Shown in pieces: positions 61,036 to 64,000 of a stretch of 64,000 nucleotides of DNA. How positions within the stretch are numbered: position 1 is the first letter of the stretch; every line of letters begins with the position of its first letter. Below the pieces are notes generated by a model that saw only the letters and a program-made list of their open reading frames with translations, searched no databases and had not been told where the DNA came from. Origin of the DNA: Chitinophagaceae bacterium (GTDB lineage Bacteria > Bacteroidota > Bacteroidia > Chitinophagales > Chitinophagaceae); contig CANLAE010000007.1 of the NCBI GenBank assembly GCA_947488765.1, forward strand, positions 62,001 through 126,000. Reading direction: 5' to 3'. A program made the translations under genes and the position numbers.

Positions 61036-62238
61036 TTATTTATTGATTGTTCTACCCGGATAAACTTTCAAAGCTGCTTCTAAACAATCCATTGCATGGT
61101 TGATAGCATCCAAATTCAACACATAAGCCAATCGCACTTCATTCATACCCAATCCCTTTGTGCCATAAAATCCGGTTGCAGGTGCAAGCATCACAGTTTG
61201 GTTTTGATAACTAAAATCTTCTAGTAACCACTGACAAAAAACATCTGCATCGTCAATTGGTAATTGTGTCATTGCATAAAATGCACCTCCGGGATTTGGA
61301 CAAAATACGCCTTCCATTGCATTCAATCTTTTTACAATTAAATCTCTGCGTGATTGGTATTCTGCTTTTGTATCATTGAAATAATCGGCAGGTAAATCTA
61401 TTGCAGCTTCGCCAGCTAATTGTTCTAAATAAGGACTACACAATCTCATTTGTGCAAATTTCATAGTAGCGTCTAATAGCTGCTTATTTTTAGTAACAAA
61501 CGCTCCAATCCTTGCACCGCAAGCGCTATAGCGTTTGCTGATGGTATCCATTAATACAATATTATCATCTACATCGGATAAATGCATTGCGCTGAATTGT
61601 TTGCCTTCGTATGTAAATTCACGATAAGCTTCATCAGAAAAAAGAAAAAGATTGTGCTTTAAAATTATCTGTTTTAGTTTTTGCATTTCGGCTTCACTAT
61701 AATTATAACCCGTTGGATTGTTGGGATTACAGATAACAATTGCTTTTGTTTTTGAAGTAATTTTTTGCTCAAAATCTTCAATAGGAGGTAAGGCAAAACC
61801 ATTTTCAATATGTGAGGTAATAGGAACAACATTCACACCTGCTGCAATTGCAAAACCATTGTAGTTGGCATAAAAAGGTTCAGGAATAATTACTTCATCA
61901 CCCGGATCTAAACAAGCCATAAAACCAAACAAAATTGCTTCACTTCCGCCGGTGGTAATAATGATTTCATTATGATCTACATTAATGCCAACTCCCTGAT
62001 AATATTGTGCTAATTTTTTTCTGTAACTCTCCAAACCTGCGCTGTGCGTGTATTCAAGAATTTTGAAATCCGCATTATGAATAGCATCTCTGATTTGTTT
62101 GGGTGTTTCAATATCTGGCTGGCCAATATTTAAATGATACACTGTTAGTCCTCGTTTTTTTGCAGCTTCTGCATAAGGCACTAATTTTCTGATTGGTGAT
62201 GCCGGCATTGCGTTGCCACGATTGCTTATTTGTAACAT
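61036..62238 (-). CDS. Class I/II pyridoxal-phosphate aminotransferase
   Basis: A 400-residue fold type I aminotransferase of the AspC/subgroup I gamma type. The PLP lysine is K235 in DTISKRYSACGARIG, the cofactor-ring motif is NPNNPTG at 171-177, the phosphate-site GGSEA is near 97, and SDEAYREFTYEGKQ precedes the lysine. Homologues act on aspartate, alanine or aromatic amino acids; the exact substrate is not decidable here. The chain is complete and normal in length. It lies between the S9 peptidase and tsaD genes on the same strand, with gaps of about 55 and 90 bases. Confidence 0.9.
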   Translation of the reverse strand: MLQISNRGNAMPASPIRKLVPYAEAAKKRGLTVYHLNIGQPDIETPKQIRDAIHNADFKILEYTHSAGLESYRKKLAQYYQGVGINVDHNEIIITTGGSEAILFGFMACLDPGDEVIIPEPFYANYNGFAIAAGVNVVPITSHIENGFALPPIEDFEQKITSKTKAIVICNPNNPTGYNYSEAEMQKLKQIILKHNLFLFSDEAYREFTYEGKQFSAMHLSDVDDNIVLMDTISKRYSACGARIGAFVTKNKQLLDATMKFAQMRLCSPYLEQLAGEAAIDLPADYFNDTKAEYQSRRDLIVKRLNAMEGVFCPNPGGAFYAMTQLPIDDADVFCQWLLEDFSYQNQTVMLAPATGFYGTKGLGMNEVRLAYVLNLDAINHAMDCLEAALKVYPGRTINK

Positions 62239-62325
62239 AAGGCAAATATAATAGGTAGTTTAATCACACCGATATTTTGAATAACTCAAAAGTAGAATAA
62301 TGATGAGTGACAGCATTTTTTCAAA

Positions 62326-63321
62326 TTACCAACTTGCTCTTGCAGATGGATTGACAGATAACTCACAAAAATCTTTATTCTGATATTTGTAAAATGCAGT
62401 GATAGCAATCATTGCAGCGTTATCGGTACAATATTCAAATTTGGGGATATATACTTTCCAATTGTGTTTTTCACCCATTGCCATCAAAGAGTTTCTCAAT
62501 CCACTATTTGCACTTACGCCACCCGCAATACAAACATTTTTAACTCCAGTTAACTGAACTGCTTTTTTTAATTTTTTCAGTAAAATATTGATGATAGTGT
62601 ATTGTATAGATGCACATAAATCATTAATGTTTGCTTCAATAAAACCTTCAGGTTGTTTTTGCAGAAAATACAAAACGGATGTTTTTAATCCGCTGAAACT
62701 AAAATCAAGTTCGGCAATTTGTGGCTCGGCAAATTTGAATGCCAATGGATTCCCTTCTTTCGCATATTTATCTATCAACGGTCCACCTGGGTAGGGAAGC
62801 CCTAACAACTTAGCAGATTTATCAAATGCTTCTCCTGCTGCATCATCAATTGTTTGGCCAATTACAGTTAAATCCAATGGTGATTTTGCCAAAACAATTT
62901 GCGTATGCCCACCACTAACAGTTAAGCATAAAAAAGGGAATGATGGTTGATTGGTGTCAATTAAATTAGCCAATACATGCGCCTGCATATGATGCACAGC
63001 AATCAAAGGTTTGTTTAATGAAAGTGCCAATGACTTTGCAAACTGAACGCCTACCAATAAACTTCCAATTAAGCCCGGTGCTTGTGTAAATGCAATTGCA
63101 TCAATATTTTGTAACTCAACATTTGCATTTTTTAAAGCTGCATCAACAACCGGAACAATATTTTGCATGTGAGCCCTGCTTGCCAATTCAGGTACTACGC
63201 CACCATATTTTTCATGCACTGTTTGATTGGCAATAAAGTTGGATAAAATTTTTCTATCTACACATACTGATGCAGATGTTTCATCACAGGAAGATTCTAT
63301 TGCAAGTATTATAGTGGACAA
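62326..63321 (-). CDS. tsaD: tRNA N6-threonylcarbamoyladenosine transferase
   Basis: Catalytic subunit of the TsaBDE complex that makes t6A37 on tRNAs reading ANN codons. The 331 residues include ESSCDETSASV at 9-19, the metal-binding H111 and H115 in VHHMQAHVLANL, the ATP-grasp-like VSGGHTQIVL, GLPYPGGPLIDK, FSFSGLKTSVLYF and IAGGVSANSGLR, all typical. It ends ...VNPSARASW. It is divergent from nothing in the window: the next gene upstream, the MacB-type permease, is on the same strand 82 bases away. Assignment firm. Confidence 0.96.
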   Translation of the reverse strand: MSTIILAIESSCDETSASVCVDRKILSNFIANQTVHEKYGGVVPELASRAHMQNIVPVVDAALKNANVELQNIDAIAFTQAPGLIGSLLVGVQFAKSLALSLNKPLIAVHHMQAHVLANLIDTNQPSFPFLCLTVSGGHTQIVLAKSPLDLTVIGQTIDDAAGEAFDKSAKLLGLPYPGGPLIDKYAKEGNPLAFKFAEPQIAELDFSFSGLKTSVLYFLQKQPEGFIEANINDLCASIQYTIINILLKKLKKAVQLTGVKNVCIAGGVSANSGLRNSLMAMGEKHNWKVYIPKFEYCTDNAAMIAITAFYKYQNKDFCELSVNPSARASW

Positions 63322-63403
63322 TTTTCAAAATTATTGATAGTAAATAATGTTGCAAAAGTAAACTCAAAATCTTTATCAATTCTAACTATAAAGTTTACTT
63401 TGT

Positions 63404-64000
63404 TTATTTCGTTCTGATGGCAACAACCGGATTCATTTTAGCTGCAATTGATGCCGGAATTATTCCCGATAAAACACCCATTACAACACAAATACTCAAT
63501 GCCAGCATGATAATATTTGGAGCAATAAAAATAGGAAATGGTAAAATTGTGCCCAATACTTTGGTCAATATCCAAACCAAGGCTAAGCCAATCATTCCTC
63601 CCATAATACACAAGAAAGCACTTTCTAATAAAAACTCTGTAAGTATGGTTCTGCTTTTTGCACCTATGGCTTTTTTTAATCCAATCTGACTCGTTCTTTC
63701 ACGTACAGTAACAAACATAATATTGGCAACTCCAAAAGCTCCTACCACCAAACTTAATCCCGCAATTGCCCATCCGCCAATAGTTACAGATCCAAAGAAA
63801 GATTCTAATTGTTCTGCAAAAGCACTGATGTCATTTAAACTGAAATTTTCTTCACCTGTAGGACTAATTCTTCTTATTTGTCTCATCACAGCAGTCAATT
63901 CATCTTTTAATATTTTAGGATTCACACCTGATTTCCCTTGTACCATAATAACTGGGGAAGATTTATCTGGATTGTGATTGCTAGCAAAACAATTGTAAGA
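63404..64000 (-). CDS. MacB-type ABC transporter permease, 3' end (partial)
   Basis: The C-terminal 198 residues of an ABC permease; the reading frame stays open to the right edge, so the start is outside the window. A periplasmic part (SPVIMVQGKSGVNPKILKDE, FSLNDISAFAEQLESFFGSV) is followed by the FtsX-type three-helix domain: GLSLVVGAFGVANIMFVTVRERTSQIGLKKAIGAK, given here as FGVANIMFVTVRERTSQIGL, with the coupling-helix signature, and a final SGIIPASIAAKMNPVVAIRTK. This is typical of MacB/LolCE-like exporters that act on lipoproteins, peptides or drugs. Substrate unknown. Confidence 0.9.
   Translation of the reverse strand, partial: SYNCFASNHNPDKSSPVIMVQGKSGVNPKILKDELTAVMRQIRRISPTGEENFSLNDISAFAEQLESFFGSVTIGGWAIAGLSLVVGAFGVANIMFVTVRERTSQIGLKKAIGAKSRTILTEFLLESAFLCIMGGMIGLALVWILTKVLGTILPFPIFIAPNIIMLALSICVVMGVLSGIIPASIAAKMNPVVAIRTK

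Overview
The window is an AT-rich chromosomal segment (about one-third GC by eye) of a Bacteroidota bacterium, most likely order Chitinophagales, family Chitinophagaceae. The signs are a GLPGLI-family gene beside a TonB-receptor-like barrel, two proteins with Por-secretion (type IX) C-terminal sorting domains, the DUF1599 and BT_3928 families, a short single-domain arginine decarboxylase, near-absence of Shine-Dalgarno sequences, and several TAnnTTTG (-7) promoter elements. No rRNA, tRNA, CRISPR array, insertion sequence, phage gene or integrase was recognised, so this reads as core chromosome with small accessory patches.

Layout. 1-7.6 kb: glycogen synthesis (glgA 3' end, glgC, glgB), interrupted by a GLPGLI gene and a broken outer-membrane barrel gene. 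7.6-17.9 kb: housekeeping genes (lpdA, ispE, bifunctional nuclease, hutU, cca, miaA) mixed with a type IX cargo protein, a DoxX protein and a pRiA4b ORF-3-like protein. 18-25 kb: a FadL-like porin with an Asn-rich lipoprotein, proS behind a structured leader, folP, the DUF1599/BT_3928 pair and a DUF721/DciA-like protein. 25-31 kb: a giant secreted M43 metalloprotease and a nucleoside transporter. 31-35.7 kb: a surface-glycan operon (flippase, three methyltransferase-like proteins, GT11 fucosyltransferase). 36-41 kb: a Dph6-like ATPase, rnhA, a YiiX-like lipoprotein, a tandem pair of anchor-J lipoproteins (one frameshifted) and a biotin-dependent carboxylase subunit. 41-47 kb: three glycosyltransferases and a large YfhO membrane protein. 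47-53.5 kb: a VUT transporter, rpmI-rplT, arginine decarboxylase, an FKBP isomerase, pyrR-pyrB and coaD. 53.5-55.5 kb: an ECF sigma factor, a membrane protein that looks like an anti-sigma domain fused to a trypsin-like protease, and a divergent 55-residue lipoprotein. 55.7-64 kb: ssb, an Ldh-family dehydrogenase, an NAD(P)-binding protein, an S9 peptidase, an aminotransferase, tsaD and the 3' end of a MacB-type permease.

The strongest novel signal is the 53.5-55.5 kb module. The sigma gene and the divergent small lipoprotein gene are each preceded by GGGTTAC-N16-GTAT(A/T)AA, facing opposite ways with identical spacing. This suggests an autoregulated sigma factor that also drives the lipoprotein, with a protease-bearing membrane protein as sensor. 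Other points are a GC-rich motif, AAGTGTGCGACGCAAC, found upstream of three unrelated genes in the same orientation relative to each; structured 5' leaders before proS and rpmI; a repeat-like GC-rich intergenic region at 57.4-57.7 kb; and two genes broken by lesions that include single extra bases in A tracts, which may be real or may be sequencing errors.
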